Assembly: GCA_946611495.1 (NCBI GenBank)
Contig: CAMODR010000071.1
Coordinates: 1 to 6,548 of the forward strand
Origin: an uncultured Methanobrevibacter sp.
GTDB lineage: Archaea; Methanobacteriota; Methanobacteria; Methanobacteriales; Methanobacteriaceae
Length of the DNA stretch: 6,548 nt
Reading direction: 5' to 3'
Both the position numbers and the translations under genes were made by a program. Below the pieces are notes generated by a model. That model saw only the letters and a program-made list of their open reading frames with translations, was not told the DNA's origin and made no database searches. This document shows positions 6,137 to 6,548 of this stretch, in pieces (position 1 is the stretch's first letter; every line of letters starts with the position of its first letter).

Positions 6137-6146
6137 CATATAAAAT
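6137..6146 (-). promoter_or_regulatory. Candidate TATA box of the membrane protein gene
   Basis: TTTTATATG on the minus strand, preceded by GAAGAT as a possible BRE, would place a transcription start near 6116-6118. That gives a leader of about 15 bases that includes GGCGGTGAT. A second TATA-like word (TTTTATATCTG, about 6165-6175) is an alternative with a leader near 45 bases. Confidence 0.45.
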
Positions 6147-6342
6147 CTTCAGTTATAATTAATTCAGATATAAAATAATTCACTCATTGTTGATAATTAT
6201 TTTATTACATGATTTAAGAAATGAATTTTTTCAAAAACTCTTTGCAAATAAATATAATACATCATAGTATTTAAATTAAACCCTTGATTATTCGCAAAAA
6301 TACTAACAAATACAGATACATCAAACTGACATACCTCAAATT

Positions 6343-6420
6343 ATTAAAAAGCTATTAATTAAATAGCAAATAGCCATCAATATTTAAAAGCTATTAATCA
6401 AAGAGAAAATAACTACAAAT
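6343..6420. repeat. Tandem duplication of a 39-bp unit
   Basis: Unit 1 (6343-6381) abuts unit 2 (6382-6420) exactly. By eye 31 of 39 positions match, including the 13-base block aaaagctattaat. No convincing third copy is seen. The spacer from 6102 to 6503 holds, besides this duplication, the upstream promoter of the membrane gene and the 3' trailer of the tRNA, but no gene. Confidence 0.65.
6346..6367 (-). terminator. Weak hairpin plus T-tract
   Basis: gctatt (6351-6356) and aatagc (6362-6367) pair around five bases. On the minus strand the stem is followed by TTTTT (6350-6346). It could act as a backup terminator for leftward transcription from the tRNA gene. It lies inside the first 39-bp repeat unit, and the second unit does not preserve the 3' arm. 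Confidence 0.3.
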
Positions 6421-6423
6421 GTT

Positions 6424-6455
6424 TAAAAAAAAAAGAAAAAACAATCAAAAGATTG
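6424..6455 (-). terminator. Hairpin followed by long T-tract, downstream of the tRNA
   Basis: caatc (6442-6446) and gattg (6451-6455) form a perfect 5-bp stem with a 4-base loop. On the minus strand the next 18 bases are almost all T (6441-6424). It lies about 50 bases past the 3' end of the tRNA, and further T-tracts (6480-6456) precede it. It probably ends any transcript that escapes the T-run next to the tRNA. Confidence 0.5.
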
Positions 6456-6497
6456 AAAAAAAAATAAAAAAATAAAAAACTAATTATAAATAATTAG

Positions 6498-6502
6498 AAA
6501 AA
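6498..6502 (-). terminator. Oligo-T signal directly after the tRNA
   Basis: One base beyond the discriminator base the minus strand reads TTTTT. Such a T-run is a typical archaeal tRNA termination signal. Confidence 0.6.
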
Positions 6503-6503
6503 G

Positions 6504-6548
6504 AGCCTTAGGGGGGATTCGAACCCCCGACTTCTACCTTACCAAGGT
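6504..6548 (-). tRNA. tRNA-Thr (anticodon GGU), 3' part, cut by window edge
   Basis: The last 45 bases on the minus strand are the 3' portion of a tRNA. In order they are: the end of the anticodon 5' stem (ACC), a 7-base anticodon loop TTGGTAA with anticodon GGT, stem GGTAG, variable loop AAGTC, T-arm GGGGG-TTCGAAT-CCCCC, acceptor strand CTAAGGC and discriminator T. Anticodon GGU reads threonine codons ACU and ACC, and U73 is usual for archaeal threonine tRNAs. The 3' CCA is not encoded, so it must be added after transcription. The 5' half, with the D-arm and the other acceptor strand, lies beyond the window, so folding of the acceptor stem cannot be checked. Confidence 0.92.

Noticed and set aside
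6102..6503. A hidden gene or integrated element between the membrane protein and the tRNA
   Set aside because: No frame of useful length with a ribosome binding site, no integrase remnant and no second copy of the tRNA end were seen.

Overview
The window looks like a chromosomal segment of a low-GC methanogenic archaeon of the Methanobacteriales, most likely Methanobrevibacter or a close relative. Three things point there: the porCDAB order followed by porE and porF, which is the methanogen form of pyruvate synthase; an archaeal transcription factor S gene; and very AT-rich spacers carrying archaeal TATA boxes and GGAGGTGAT-type ribosome binding sites. The species is inferred, not proven.

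Layout. On the minus strand from 3836 down to 42 lies one compact operon, porC-porD-porA-porB-porE-porF. The gaps are 1 to 30 bases, a TATA box sits upstream near 3888, and a perfect 10-bp hairpin lies directly after the last stop codon (17-40). From 3852 to 4502 there is about 650 bases of extremely AT-rich spacer between two divergent genes. It holds the por promoter, the tfs promoter, two A/T-only palindromes and a less AT-rich island with its own promoter-like motif and a 21-codon reading frame. At 4503-4820 on the plus strand is transcription factor S. It converges on a 349-residue membrane protein (5052-6101, minus), across a spacer of degenerate tandem repeats that is rich in T-tracts on the minus strand. 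From 6102 to 6503 the spacer holds another tandem duplication and two hairpin/T-tract elements. The right edge cuts a tRNA-Thr(GGU) gene on the minus strand.

How the genes work together. PorA, PorB, PorC and PorD form the four-subunit pyruvate:ferredoxin oxidoreductase. In an autotrophic or acetate-assimilating methanogen this enzyme makes pyruvate from acetyl-CoA, CO2 and reduced ferredoxin. PorE and PorF are polyferredoxins with sixteen cluster-type cysteines each and probably deliver electrons to the complex. Tfs rescues stalled RNA polymerase. The membrane protein has no assignable function; it has an N-terminal multi-helix domain and a long hydrophilic tail with a YDS tetrapeptide repeat.

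The por and tfs genes are conventional. The least explained items are the island at 4143-4264, the repeat-bearing membrane protein, and the shortened cysteine spacing in the first zinc ribbon of Tfs. For porC, porB and porF the longest reading frame starts too early; the positions of the ribosome binding sites favour the downstream ATG, and those starts are used here.
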